NCBI GenBank assembly: GCA_964350435.1
Contig: CAYGJS010000012.1
Span: 1 to 57,745 of the forward strand
Source of the DNA: TMED27 sp964350435
GTDB lineage: Bacteria > Pseudomonadota > Alphaproteobacteria > Micavibrionales > Micavibrionaceae
Length of the DNA stretch: 57,745 nt
Direction of reading: 5' to 3'
This document shows, piece after piece, positions 8,340-16,866 of this stretch; within the stretch, counting starts at the first letter, position 1, and every line of letters starts with the position of its first letter. The notes under the pieces are model-generated. The model saw only the letters and a program-made list of their open reading frames with translations. It was not told the origin of the DNA and made no database searches. A program made the translations under genes and the position numbers.

Positions 8340-9074
8340 ATGACCAGTCTTGCCAGTTTTCCTGACAATATAAATATTGCCGTAATCGGTGCCTCCGGCG
8401 GCATAGGTTCTGCATTCGTAAACATTCTGGCCGATGATGAAAAGATCAAAACGCTCTATGCTTTTTCACGCAGTGAAAAGCGGTTTCAACACCCAAAAAT
8501 CATCAGCGCCCCAATAGATTTAAACGCCGAAGCCTCTATCCAGTCGGCCGCCTCTGCGATTGAAACCCCCCTTAATCTTCTGATTATCGCCAGCGGCATT
8601 TTGCATGATGACACTTTAAAACCGGAAAAAAACCTCAGAGACCTTAACCAAGAAGCCTTTATGAGGGTTTTTACGGTCAATACTTTCGGACCCGCGCTGG
8701 TGGCAAAACATTTTCTGCCGCTACTGGCCAAGGATGGAAAAAGCGTTTTTGCCGCTCTGTCTGCGCGGGTAGGCAGTATTTCGGATAATGATCTCGGCGG
8801 GTGGTACGCTTATCGCGCCTCGAAAACCGCCCTCAATATGATTTTGAAAACAGCCTCTATTGAAGTCGCGCGCCGTTATAAGGAAGCCTCAATCATCGGC
8901 CTCCACCCCAACACCGTTGATACGGCACTTTCCGAACCTTTTCAGGCCGGCGTGAACCATGAAATCTTCACACCTGAAAACGCGGCGGCGCATATGATTG
9001 GCGTCATAGACACGGTCACCGCCAAAGATACAGGCAAAGTTTTTGCTTGGGATGGACAGGAAATCCCCGCTTGA
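8340..9074 (+). CDS. Short-chain dehydrogenase/reductase
   Basis: A 244-residue SDR. The cofactor motif is AVIGASGGIGSAFV (about 14-27). Further motifs are IASGILHD (the NAG-like motif), SARVGSISDND and catalytic YAYRASKTALNM (YxxxK). It is the last gene of the FAD-oxidoreductase/DUF1365/Cfa operon and probably performs a redox step on the modified lipid or protects against it. The 30-base gap to the previous gene is compatible with one transcript. Confidence 0.88.
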   Translation: MTSLASFPDNINIAVIGASGGIGSAFVNILADDEKIKTLYAFSRSEKRFQHPKIISAPIDLNAEASIQSAASAIETPLNLLIIASGILHDDTLKPEKNLRDLNQEAFMRVFTVNTFGPALVAKHFLPLLAKDGKSVFAALSARVGSISDNDLGGWYAYRASKTALNMILKTASIEVARRYKEASIIGLHPNTVDTALSEPFQAGVNHEIFTPENAAAHMIGVIDTVTAKDTGKVFAWDGQEIPA

Positions 9075-9177
9075 TCAGCCCAAAACGCCGAGAACCCCTG
9101 GGCCGATCGCCAAGAACCCACAATCAAGGAACCCTGGCGGTTGATCATGACGGGTCGCCCTAAAATAAGCATAAATC

Positions 9178-9210
9178 TTTCGTGTAACTTCGTGTTTTTC
9201 GTGTTAAAAA
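9178..9210. repeat. Dispersed repeat, copy 1 (ttcgtgtaacttcgtgt type)
   Basis: The element reads tttcgtgtaacttcgtgt followed by tttcgtgttaaaaa. A similar element in reverse orientation lies at 54308-54340 (most positions identical when reverse-complemented). It sits just upstream of a small gene. The rest of the 9075-9217 spacer has no recognisable feature. Confidence 0.5.
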
Positions 9211-9217
9211 CCTTGCC

Positions 9218-9466
9218 ATGAGCCAAACCTTGCCTGATATAGACGCCCTGATCCTCGACGCTGCTTCCGCGCATTTCACCAAAATCGCGGTCATCATCGC
9301 CAAGGTTTTTGATGCCTTCGAAGCTGGGGGCGCGGAGCTATCCAAAGACCTCTCCCACCAAATCGCCGGGCGCATCTACACCCTTATTGATAACGGCCAG
9401 CTCGATGTGCAGGGTAACATGCGCCGCTGGCGCGAAGCCGATGTCAAACTCCCCGAAAAGGTCTAA
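9218..9466 (+). CDS. Small conserved protein (DUF3658-like)
   Basis: An 82-residue soluble protein. Its C-terminal half (GRIYTLIDNGQLDVQGNMRR, then WREADVKLP) resembles the end of DUF3658, a short helical domain of unknown function. It is followed after 6 bases by the LysE-type exporter, so they are probably co-transcribed. The family assignment is from memory of the motif and is moderately secure. Confidence 0.65.
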   Translation: MSQTLPDIDALILDAASAHFTKIAVIIAKVFDAFEAGGAELSKDLSHQIAGRIYTLIDNGQLDVQGNMRRWREADVKLPEKV

Positions 9467-9472
9467 GCCCCG

Positions 9473-10087
9473 ATGCCCATGCCCGAACTCGCCATCGCGG
9501 CTCTGCCGTTCTTTTATTTCCTGCTGATCGCCGCGATAACCCCGGGGCCGAATAACGTGATGCTGACGGCCAGCGGCATGAATTTCGGCTATATGCGCAC
9601 GCTTCCGCATATTCTGGGCATCTATGTCGGCTTCACGGCGCTCATCATGCTTTGTGCCTTTGGCATCGGCGCGCTCTACCATGCGTTTCCGCAAATCGAA
9701 ATCATCCTCAAAACCCTTGGCTCCGCCTATCTTCTATATCTGGCATATAAAATCGCCACCGCTGGGCGTTTGGGATTGAAGGAAAAGGAAAAACAGACCA
9801 CCCGCCCCCTCACTTTCGCCGAAGCCGCGATGTTCCAGTTCATCAACCCCAAGGGGCTCGTGGCCTGTATAACAGCCGTAAGCCTCTTGCCTGCTGATCT
9901 GGGCATCACCATGAGCATCCTTGTAATTTTTCTTTGCAATTCTTTTTCCTGCCTGTGCTCCACCAGTATCTGGACGCTGTTCGGAAAGATGATCGCAGGG
10001 CTGTTCCGCGATGATAAAACCCGCCATATCATCAATATAATCCTCGCGCTGCTGCTGCTCGCCACCATTCCGATGATGCTGCTTTAA
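9473..10087 (+). CDS. LysE/RhtB family amino-acid exporter
   Basis: A 204-residue inner-membrane protein with about six hydrophobic segments. It has the LysE signature in the first third (AAITPGPNNVMLTASGMNFG) and the conserved QFINPKGL before the fourth helix. Members export amino acids such as homoserine, threonine or lysine; the substrate cannot be inferred. It lies 6 bases downstream of the preceding small gene. Confidence 0.88.
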   Translation: MPMPELAIAALPFFYFLLIAAITPGPNNVMLTASGMNFGYMRTLPHILGIYVGFTALIMLCAFGIGALYHAFPQIEIILKTLGSAYLLYLAYKIATAGRLGLKEKEKQTTRPLTFAEAAMFQFINPKGLVACITAVSLLPADLGITMSILVIFLCNSFSCLCSTSIWTLFGKMIAGLFRDDKTRHIINIILALLLLATIPMMLL

Positions 10088-10106
10088 GGGCTTGCCTTCT
10101 CGGGCG

Positions 10107-10499
10107 ATGAGTCGTAAAAACATAACTATGAACAACGCTTGCGGCGCAAATATCGTTTTCACACTGCTCATTCTGGCCTTCGCCACTATGGGCATTTCTC
10201 CGGCCTGCGCCTTTATCTCCGGCAAAATGGATGTCGAGATTTGTAAAGCCGATGGCAGCATCGAAATCGTGCAGCTTGATATGGGCGGAGAGCCGCAGCC
10301 TATGCCCGACCATGTGTCCATGAAGGACTGCTTATTCTGTTTCGCCTCGGCGCATAACCACGCGCTTATGAGCGCCGCGCCGATCCTGAAATCCCCAATC
10401 GCGGGTAACTACGCTAAGCTCGCTGGCGGCACCATCGCCCCGCGCGAAAGCACCCCCAAAACCACCTATGCCACAGGACCTCCCGCCTTTATCGCCTGA
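10107..10499 (+). CDS. DUF2946-like exported protein, possibly copper-related
   Basis: A protein of about 130 residues with an N-terminal signal/TM segment (ANIVFTLLILAFATMGISPA). A CLFC motif follows in MKDCLFCFASAHNHAL, and the tail ends TGPPAF. The central CxxC and the terminal GPP resemble DUF2946, a family often beside copper receptors. Alternative starts are TTG 10092 and ATG 10128; 10107 is a compromise and the exact start is uncertain. It opens a group of periplasmic proteins ending in a copper-chaperone-like gene. Confidence 0.6.
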   Translation: MSRKNITMNNACGANIVFTLLILAFATMGISPACAFISGKMDVEICKADGSIEIVQLDMGGEPQPMPDHVSMKDCLFCFASAHNHALMSAAPILKSPIAGNYAKLAGGTIAPRESTPKTTYATGPPAFIA

Positions 10500-10542
10500 A
10501 CAAAAATATTTTAGTTTTTAGGAGATAAAAAAGGAGGCCGAT

Positions 10543-10929
10543 ATGGCCGAAGGCAGTGCAGGCCATCAGGGTCTGTCGAAAATATTCAATATGCACAATC
10601 TGCACTATATGATGTGGGCGGGCATGACGGTGACGGCGATGGCGGCCTCTGGCGGCGCATCAACCCTCACCGATGTCATACCCGCCGCGCTGGATTCCGG
10701 TTGGCAAATGCTCACAGGGCTCGGCGATATCGGCACGGTTGGCGGCGCTATCATCGAGAACACCATAAATGGCTATTTCGACCTGACATATGAATGGGGC
10801 AGCGCCGCGCATGACATGGGCGCCCATGCCATGACGGGCGCAGAGCACGCAGCCCATATGGCCGTTGCAGGGGCAGGCACCGCGCCAGAACTCACAGACT
10901 CCGCACGCTCACTCTTAGGATTGGACTAA
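10543..10929 (+). CDS. Hypothetical protein, Ala/Gly/His/Met-rich
   Basis: A 128-residue protein with a strong AGGAGG ribosome site before the ATG. It is rich in Ala, Gly, Met and His (MHNLHYMMWAGMTV; AAHDMGAHAMTGAEHAAHM), a composition compatible with weak binding of copper or another soft metal. One moderately hydrophobic segment lies near residues 24-45. I do not recognise a family. It ends 1 base before the SCO-like gene, so they share a transcript. Confidence 0.6.
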   Translation: MAEGSAGHQGLSKIFNMHNLHYMMWAGMTVTAMAASGGASTLTDVIPAALDSGWQMLTGLGDIGTVGGAIIENTINGYFDLTYEWGSAAHDMGAHAMTGAEHAAHMAVAGAGTAPELTDSARSLLGLD

Positions 10930-10930
10930 A

Positions 10931-11500
10931 ATGAACAGAAGACAATTTATAACGGGCTTGCCCGCCGCTTTTTTGATCGCGGGTCAAGAAGCAGTCGCCG
11001 CGCCGCCCGCACATCCGTTTGCCGCGCTCAAAGATCTGGCGACAGGTGATAATTTTGTCCCCGACCCTCAAAAATTTACCCTCGCGCTGTTTATGACCGC
11101 GCAAAAATTCTACCCCAGTTGCGGCTCCGCCTTTATGACAGCGCAAATCGTCGTCGAGAGCCACAGCCGCGTCCAGCCTGTGCTTGTCATGCCCAAAGTC
11201 TCCGACCAACCGGATAGAAATGATCTCACCAACCTGACCGCAGCCATGAACTCTCCGGCAGGGTTCAAGATCCTCACCGGCGAGCTATCGCAAGTTCAGG
11301 CAGCGGCCCGCGCCCTCGGCGCGGAATTCACCTTCTCAGGCACAAAAGTTGATGGCCACCCCCAGCAGGCCTTTTTCTTGACACCGTCAGGGCAAAAACT
11401 CTTTCACAGCAGCTACGACGACCATATCACCATCGGTTTTACAATTCAGGATCTGCTCTCCGCCTGCGAGCGACGATCCTCCGCGCCTGCCTGCCAATAA
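10931..11500 (+). CDS. SCO1/SenC-like thioredoxin-fold protein, degenerate metal site
   Basis: A 189-residue protein with a twin-arginine-like export signal (MNRRQFITGLPAAFLIAG). The fold resembles SCO copper chaperones: ALFMTAQKFYPSCGSAF sits where the CxxxC site is expected. It is followed by FKILTGELSQVQAAARALG and by KVDGHPQQAFFLTPSGQ, which matches the SCO VDHS...LLDPxG region. Only one of the two canonical Cys remains (YPSCG), so copper insertion by the usual mechanism is doubtful. Its place between metal-type genes supports a role in periplasmic metal or redox handling. Confidence 0.55.
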   Translation: MNRRQFITGLPAAFLIAGQEAVAAPPAHPFAALKDLATGDNFVPDPQKFTLALFMTAQKFYPSCGSAFMTAQIVVESHSRVQPVLVMPKVSDQPDRNDLTNLTAAMNSPAGFKILTGELSQVQAAARALGAEFTFSGTKVDGHPQQAFFLTPSGQKLFHSSYDDHITIGFTIQDLLSACERRSSAPACQ

Positions 11501-11537
11501 TGGTAACGAAGTGACAGGCAACCGCGAATAAACTAGT

Positions 11538-12173
11538 ATGAACGCTATGAAGTTTTCGGGATTGCTTATTGTTGTCTTTGCCCTGTTGCCGATTTCGGCG
11601 CATTCTCGCCCCGTATCCTATCCGGGCGGCTGGACACTGATGACCACAAACGATGTCGACAGCAATTCGCTCCACATCCACTATACCCCCGACCCCAAAA
11701 ACTCGATCGGCCTTCGCCATGAATATATGCGGGAGGCCAAATCCAACGCCGATTTCATCCAGCATAATCACCTTCTCAAACGCTGGAACGGCGAAGGCTC
11801 CCAAGCCAACGTCTATATAAAATCGGGCGCCGGAATCGCCTATGATAGTGACCAAACGCAAGCCGCCGCTTTCACAGGGATTGCTGGTGATTGGGAAAAC
11901 CGCCGCTACTTCACCTCCTATGAAAACAGATTTTTTACAGCAGGCGATATCGATAAATCCGCCAAGCACAAAGCCCGCATCGGCATCGCCCCCTATATCG
12001 GCGATGTAGGCGATCTTCATACATGGCTGATGCTCCAGGCCGATTATGACGCTGGCGCAAAGGATAATTTCTCTGCCACGCCACTGGTGCGGTTTTTCAA
12101 AGGCGCCGATATGCTCGAGGCAGGATATAACCTCGATGGCGGCGGCCTGCTCAATTATGTTCACCGCTTTTAA
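11538..12173 (+). CDS. Exported outer-membrane-like protein of the copper-type cluster
   Basis: A 211-residue protein with a signal peptide (MNAMKFSGLLIVVFALLPISAHS). Alternating beta-type strands follow (SLHIHYTPDPKNSIGLRHEY; QANVYIKSGAGIAYDS; ARIGIAPYIGDVG), and the end is aromatic (LLNYVHRF), consistent with a small beta-barrel ending in Phe. No named family is recognised. It is followed after 18 bases by the metal-binding chaperone. Confidence 0.6.
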   Translation: MNAMKFSGLLIVVFALLPISAHSRPVSYPGGWTLMTTNDVDSNSLHIHYTPDPKNSIGLRHEYMREAKSNADFIQHNHLLKRWNGEGSQANVYIKSGAGIAYDSDQTQAAAFTGIAGDWENRRYFTSYENRFFTAGDIDKSAKHKARIGIAPYIGDVGDLHTWLMLQADYDAGAKDNFSATPLVRFFKGADMLEAGYNLDGGGLLNYVHRF

Positions 12174-12191
12174 CCAACAAAGGAGCCACCT

Positions 12192-12494
12192 ATGAAAACG
12201 ATCCTCACACTCCTCGCCCTTCTCACGTTAATTCCCGCCGCTTACGCGAGTGCCCACGAAGATGTTGCCATCAAGGTCAACGGCATGGTCTGTGATTTCT
12301 GCGCCCAGAGCGTCTGGAAGGTTTTCGAAGATTACGACGGTGTCGAAAAAGTCGATATCGACCTCGATGCGGGCCTGGTAACCGTGCACATGAAACCCGA
12401 AGCCAAACTCAGCGACGAAGAATTAAACAAGGCCATAACCTATGCAGGCTATGACCTTGTTTCGGTGGAGCGGCAAACCGCCCAGCACAATTAA
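12192..12494 (+). CDS. Periplasmic heavy-metal-associated (HMA) domain protein, MerP/CopZ-like
   Basis: A 100-residue protein with a Sec signal peptide ending near AYASA and a single HMA domain. The ligand motif is GMVCDFCAQS (Cys34, Cys37), followed by the typical VEKVDIDLDAGLVTVHM and AITYAGYDLVSV. It is predicted to bind Cu(I) or Hg(II) in the periplasm. A ribosome site AAAGGAG precedes the ATG. It closes the cluster of exported proteins that starts near 10.1 kb. No P-type ATPase or mercuric reductase is present in the window. Confidence 0.85.
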   Translation: MKTILTLLALLTLIPAAYASAHEDVAIKVNGMVCDFCAQSVWKVFEDYDGVEKVDIDLDAGLVTVHMKPEAKLSDEELNKAITYAGYDLVSVERQTAQHN

Positions 12495-12501
12495 GAATTT
12501 C

Positions 12502-13146
12502 TCAAACCGAATAATCCCTTTTCGGCTTTTGAAAAAGATAATGCTCGACCACATGTGTGCCCGCATCGGCAAAGGTCTTCAAGCTCATGAAGATCATCAA
12601 TCCAATCCCCTCGACCATCCCGCCGAAAATAATCGCCAGATGCATCGGGACGATCCGCAAATACGGATAAAACATGATCGTGCCCAAATTGGGTTTTTGC
12701 TGTCGAAAATCCGCATTTAAATTATGCATGTATGAATAAGAATGAGAGCCTACAAACATGCTGAGCGTTAACATCATCAAAAACGCTTCATTCATCTCCC
12801 CTATGCTCAGCGGGTGTTTCTGCCACAAAAACATAAAATACGCGGCGTGAAAAATCCCGTAATGAAGTGCAAAAAACGCGGCCACTTGTCTTTTTGCCGC
12901 TTGTGTTTCAGGGACAGGTTGATCGTTCATCCGCATCCCCTCGGTCGTAAATTCCTTAAGCGAAAGCATACGTATTACATTCACCACGCCGATAATCACA
13001 CTTTGCCCCCAATAGATCCACATAATCTGCCCCAACGGCCAGCCCTCGATATGCGCCATCACAATGGCCACGAGATTGCTAAAAACGACCCCCCATAAGG
13101 AGGGGTCGCTCAAATTAATCTTAGATCGGGATTCCTGTTCGGCCAT
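12502..13146 (-). CDS. Integral membrane protein (DUF6498-like)
   Basis: A 214-residue protein with about five hydrophobic segments (WGVVFSNLVAIVMAHIEG; IMWIYWGQSVIIGVVNVIRM; VAAFFALHYGIFHAAYFMFL; LAIIFGGMVEGIGLMIFM). It has a conserved-looking LRIVPMHLAIIFGG segment like DUF6498 proteins of unknown function. It lies 6 bases after phoH on the same strand, so the two are probably co-transcribed. The family name is from memory. Confidence 0.65.
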   Translation of the reverse strand: MAEQESRSKINLSDPSLWGVVFSNLVAIVMAHIEGWPLGQIMWIYWGQSVIIGVVNVIRMLSLKEFTTEGMRMNDQPVPETQAAKRQVAAFFALHYGIFHAAYFMFLWQKHPLSIGEMNEAFLMMLTLSMFVGSHSYSYMHNLNADFRQQKPNLGTIMFYPYLRIVPMHLAIIFGGMVEGIGLMIFMSLKTFADAGTHVVEHYLFQKPKRDYSV

Positions 13147-13152
13147 AGTGCC

Positions 13153-13896
13153 TTAAAGAACGCCCAGCATGTCCGCCACCAACGGGTGACGTACAATATC
13201 GGTATCTTTCAGGCGGCAAACCGCAACATTCGGCAAAGCCTCCAGCCTACGGGAAATATCGGCTAAGCCCGAAATCCCCTCCAGCAAGTCGGATTGCTCC
13301 GGATCTCCTGTCACCACCATGGTCGAATGCCAACCAAGCCGCGATAGGATCATCTTCAGCTGCCCATACGTACAGTTTTGCGCCTCATCAATCACAACAA
13401 ACGCATTGTTCAGCGTCCGCCCGCGCATAAACCCGATCGGGGCAATCTCGATGGTGCCGTCTTCCAGATACTGCCGCACTTTCTTTCCGCCAAGGCGATC
13501 ACCAAGAGAGTCATAAAGCGGCCGCAAATACGGCGCCATCTTCTCTTCCATGCCGCCCGGTAAAAAGCCCAGAGACTCTCCGGCTTCCATCGCGGGGCGG
13601 GAGAGAATAATCCGCTCCACATCACCGCGCTCCAGCGCCTCAACGGCCTTGGAAATCGCCAGATAAGTCTTCCCTGTTCCCGCTGGCCCAATCGCCATGG
13701 TCAGGGAATAATCGTCTATCGCTTGCATGAGTTCAGCCTGCCCATCGGAACGTGGCTTAATATTTTTCACATATTTTTGATCGCGCCGCCCGTCTATTTC
13801 TCCGTCCAAAGGGTGCCAATCCTGAGCATCAAAATTCGTATGGACAACATTATGGTCTTTTGGATTACGTTGGCTTTTGCGAGTTTTTTTTGACAT
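13153..13896 (-). CDS. phoH: PhoH-like ATPase
   Basis: A 247-residue ATPase of the PhoH family, linked to phosphate stress and RNA metabolism. The Walker A is AIGPAGTGKTYLA, preceded by the family's QAELMQAIDDYSLTMA. Walker B is AFVVIDEAQNCT, followed by QLKMILSRLGWHSTMVVTGDPEQSDL. A basic N-terminal 35 residues (MSKKTRKSQRNPKDHN) precedes the core. It lacks the longer N-terminal regions of YbeZ and PhoH2 (no PIN domain). It is followed by the DUF6498-like gene. Confidence 0.92.
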   Translation of the reverse strand: MSKKTRKSQRNPKDHNVVHTNFDAQDWHPLDGEIDGRRDQKYVKNIKPRSDGQAELMQAIDDYSLTMAIGPAGTGKTYLAISKAVEALERGDVERIILSRPAMEAGESLGFLPGGMEEKMAPYLRPLYDSLGDRLGGKKVRQYLEDGTIEIAPIGFMRGRTLNNAFVVIDEAQNCTYGQLKMILSRLGWHSTMVVTGDPEQSDLLEGISGLADISRRLEALPNVAVCRLKDTDIVRHPLVADMLGVL

Positions 13897-14181
13897 GCGA
13901 AAATGTCCTTCCGTTTGTGTTAAAGGAGGGTGGTAAACAGTTACAATAAGGGAGGTTAAAATAAAACGCGGCGTATCGATTTATATCGCCTGAAGGGTCG
14001 GGATTTGAAAAAGGTAAGTTTGAGGGCAAGGAGAGATCCTTTGGTTACCTGTTATTGTAATGATATCAAATTTCCTGCTGCCCCGCTATAAATTAAAATT
14101 TTTATACCCGAAAAAACTGCAAAAGTTCTGGCATCCCTTATGAAGCATGGCTATGGTAGCTGGCTGAATTGGAAATATACG

Positions 14182-15390
14182 ATGATTACATTTGATGATG
14201 TGAAACGCGCCCACGCGGCGATTGAATACGCAACGATGCGCACCCCTTGCGTCAAGGCCAACCGCCTGTCCCTGCATCTGGGGATTAAGCTCTATTTGAA
14301 ACTCGAAAATCTCCAGCACACCAACGCGTTCAAAGCACGCGGCGCGCTCAACAAACTCCTCACGCTTTCGGGCGAAGAACGTAAAAACGGCGTCATAGCC
14401 TGCAGCGCCGGAAACCACGCCCAAGGCGTCGCATACCACGCTCAGGCTTTGGGAATACCCGCCACCATCGTCATGCCGAACGGCACCCCCTTTAACAAAA
14501 TCCAGCGCACAGAGGATTTCGGCGGCAAGGTCGTCCTGCATGGCAACAACTTCGATGAATCCGTGCAATTCACCATCGATATGGCGAAGGAAAAAAACTA
14601 CACCTTTATTCACCCCTATGATGATCCGGCCGTGGCGGCGGGGCAGGGGACGCTGGGCATTGAAATGATGGAGCAAGTCCCTGATCTCGATGTCATCGTC
14701 GTGCCCATCGGCGGCGGCGGTCTGATCGCGGGCGTAGCCACAGCCGTGAAGGGCGTCAATCCGAAAGTCGAGGTTGTCGGCGCACAGGCCGAAATGTTCG
14801 ACGCCGTAATGGCCAAACGTGAAAAACGCGCAGGGCCTGTGGGCGGCTCAACTCTGGCCGAAGGCATCGCCGTTAAGGAACCCGCCAAAGCCAATCTCAA
14901 AGTCATCGATAATCTGGTGGATTGGATCGACAGCGCGTCCGAGGCCGAAATCGAAGACGCAGTCTTTGATCTTCTGTCTGCTGAAAAATTGGTCGCGGAA
15001 GGGGCTCCGGGCGCAGGTCTTGCCGTCATTAAAAAGAACCTCAAAAAATTCAAAGGCAAAAAAGTCGGCCTCGTCCTGTGCGGCGGCAATATCGACTCCC
15101 GCCTACTCTCCACGCTTATTCTGCGCGGCCTTGTTCGTGATGGCCGCATCTCACGTCTTGTTTTCGAAATCGACGATACGCCGGGTCAACTCTCCGACAT
15201 CGCCCGCATCATCGGCGAAAGCGGTGCCAACGTGGTGGAGGTCATCCACCAACGCATGATGCAATCCGTATCCTTGAAAAAAGCGGAACTCGAAGTCGTC
15301 ATCGAAGCCCGCGATAAACACCATGTCCGCACCCTCGTAAAATCCCTGCGCGATCAAGGCTTTAAGGTCAAAACTGATAACGACGTTTAA
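14182..15390 (+). CDS. ilvA: Threonine ammonia-lyase (threonine dehydratase) with C-terminal ACT-like domain
   Basis: Converts threonine to 2-oxobutanoate and ammonia using pyridoxal phosphate. The PLP lysine is K51 in HTNAFKARGALNKL. SAGNHAQG binds the substrate or cofactor, and PIGGGGLIAG is the phosphate loop. The C-terminal 70 residues (IDDTPGQLSDIARIIGE and onwards) form an ACT-like regulatory domain, the roughly 400-residue form common in alphaproteobacteria. The ATG at 14182 (MITFDDVKRA) matches the family; a reading from 14140 adds 14 unrelated residues. The next gene, amtB, converges on it with a 4-base overlap. The released ammonia could link the two, but that is only context. Confidence 0.92.
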   Translation: MITFDDVKRAHAAIEYATMRTPCVKANRLSLHLGIKLYLKLENLQHTNAFKARGALNKLLTLSGEERKNGVIACSAGNHAQGVAYHAQALGIPATIVMPNGTPFNKIQRTEDFGGKVVLHGNNFDESVQFTIDMAKEKNYTFIHPYDDPAVAAGQGTLGIEMMEQVPDLDVIVVPIGGGGLIAGVATAVKGVNPKVEVVGAQAEMFDAVMAKREKRAGPVGGSTLAEGIAVKEPAKANLKVIDNLVDWIDSASEAEIEDAVFDLLSAEKLVAEGAPGAGLAVIKKNLKKFKGKKVGLVLCGGNIDSRLLSTLILRGLVRDGRISRLVFEIDDTPGQLSDIARIIGESGANVVEVIHQRMMQSVSLKKAELEVVIEARDKHHVRTLVKSLRDQGFKVKTDNDV

Positions 15391-16721
15391 TCCACATTCT
15401 GCCCATGCAGCGCGAGATCCAGCCCCTCATATTCTGCCCGCGGTTGAACCCGAAGGCCAATCGTAAAGCGCAAGACCACAAGTAGAAGCGCAGTCGCTAC
15501 TGCCGAATATCCGGCAACAATAACAATCGACAGCACCTGCGCCATAAGCTGGTCTTCACCGCCATACCATGTGCCGGCCGCACCGCCGATTGCGGGGTTG
15601 GCAAGCACGCCCACCAAAAGCGCACCAACAATCCCGCCAATACCATGCAGGCCAAAAACATCCAGCGCATCACTGTAACGGAACCATTTCTTCAAATACG
15701 TCACCGCGAAATAACAGATCATACCGCTGGCAAACCCGAGGATCAGCGATCCTGTGAAATCCACAAACCCGGCCGCAGGCGTAATCGCAACCAATCCCGC
15801 AACCACGCCGGAAATCGCGCCATGCACCGAAGCCTTGCCCTTATGCAGCATCTCAACGATAATCCACGTAATCGCCGCAATCCCCGCCGCCGCATTGGTG
15901 ACCAGCATCGCATAACCCGCTGACCCCCCCGCAGAAAGCGCAGATCCAGCGTTAAATCCAAACCAGCCAACCCAAAGCAAGCCCGCCCCAATCACCGACC
16001 ACACAAGGTTCGATGAATCAGAAGGCCCTTCGGATGGGTTGAGCGAACGCCCCATAACAATCGCCGCCACCAAGCCGGCCACGCCCGAGTTAATATGCAC
16101 AACGGTGCCGCCCGCAAAATCAAGCGCCTCGCCAAAACCAAGCACGCCCTCATAATCCTCAAGGCCAATCCCGCCGATAAACCCGCCCGGACCCCATACC
16201 CAATGCGTGATCGGCGCATAAACCAGCAAAACCCAAAGCGGCGTAAACACCAGCAATGTTGAAAACTTAATCCGGTCCGCCACTGCCCCGACCAGAAGCG
16301 CCGCCGTAATAATCGCAAAAGTCATCTGAAAAATGATAAACACGCTCTCGGGGATCGTACCACTCGCGGAAGTTGGCGTAACGCCGCTCAGCATCAATAA
16401 ATCAAGCGAACCGATATACATATTCCCTTCGGTAAACGCCAGAGAATAGCCAACCACAGGCCAAACAACCGACACAATCGCCGCAATCGCAATCGACTGC
16501 ATCAGCGTCGCCAGAATATTATCTTTCTTCACCAAGCCGCCATAAAACAGCGCCAGCCCCGGAATTGTCATCATAAGAACCAAAAGCGCAGAAACCAGCA
16601 TCCACGCGGTATCTCCGCTGTCAAACGCGGGGGCGTCTTGCGCAAGAGCCGGCGAAGCCATAGCCATCACCGCAAAAAAGGAAAATGCGATTTTTTTGGA
16701 AAAATTTGTCATGACACTCAT
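15387..16721 (-). CDS. amtB: Ammonium transporter
   Basis: A 444-residue Amt family channel in the inner membrane. It has a cleavable N-terminal signal (KIAFSFFAVMAMASPALAQ) and 11 predicted helices. Signatures include LALFYGGLVKKDNILATLMQ, FAGGTVVHINSGVAGLVAA and DVFGLHGIGGIVGALLVG, with the two pore histidines in the HINSG and GLHGIGG motifs. A glnK gene usually accompanies amtB, but none is next to it here. The start at 16721 (MSVMTNFSKK) precedes the signal; 16712 is also possible. Confidence 0.94.
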   Translation of the reverse strand: MSVMTNFSKKIAFSFFAVMAMASPALAQDAPAFDSGDTAWMLVSALLVLMMTIPGLALFYGGLVKKDNILATLMQSIAIAAIVSVVWPVVGYSLAFTEGNMYIGSLDLLMLSGVTPTSASGTIPESVFIIFQMTFAIITAALLVGAVADRIKFSTLLVFTPLWVLLVYAPITHWVWGPGGFIGGIGLEDYEGVLGFGEALDFAGGTVVHINSGVAGLVAAIVMGRSLNPSEGPSDSSNLVWSVIGAGLLWVGWFGFNAGSALSAGGSAGYAMLVTNAAAGIAAITWIIVEMLHKGKASVHGAISGVVAGLVAITPAAGFVDFTGSLILGFASGMICYFAVTYLKKWFRYSDALDVFGLHGIGGIVGALLVGVLANPAIGGAAGTWYGGEDQLMAQVLSIVIVAGYSAVATALLLVVLRFTIGLRVQPRAEYEGLDLALHGQNVD

Positions 16722-16800
16722 TCTTTTGTGAAGGTTTAAAGAATAATTATGAAATAAAATTTTAATACAGGTCAAGCCCGCACAATTTTTAAAGTTTTTT

Positions 16801-16827
16801 TTGACAAGCATATTTATTTTCTATAAC
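16801..16827 (+). promoter_or_regulatory. Possible sigma-70-type promoter of edd
   Basis: TTGACA (16801-16806) is followed by a 15-base AT-rich spacer and TATAAC (16822-16827), about 40 bases before the edd start. The -35 is perfect but the spacer is shorter than the usual 17, so confidence is modest. Confidence 0.4.
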
Positions 16828-16866
16828 TGTAAAAAATCCAAATTTGATAAAGAGAGAGTAAATAAA

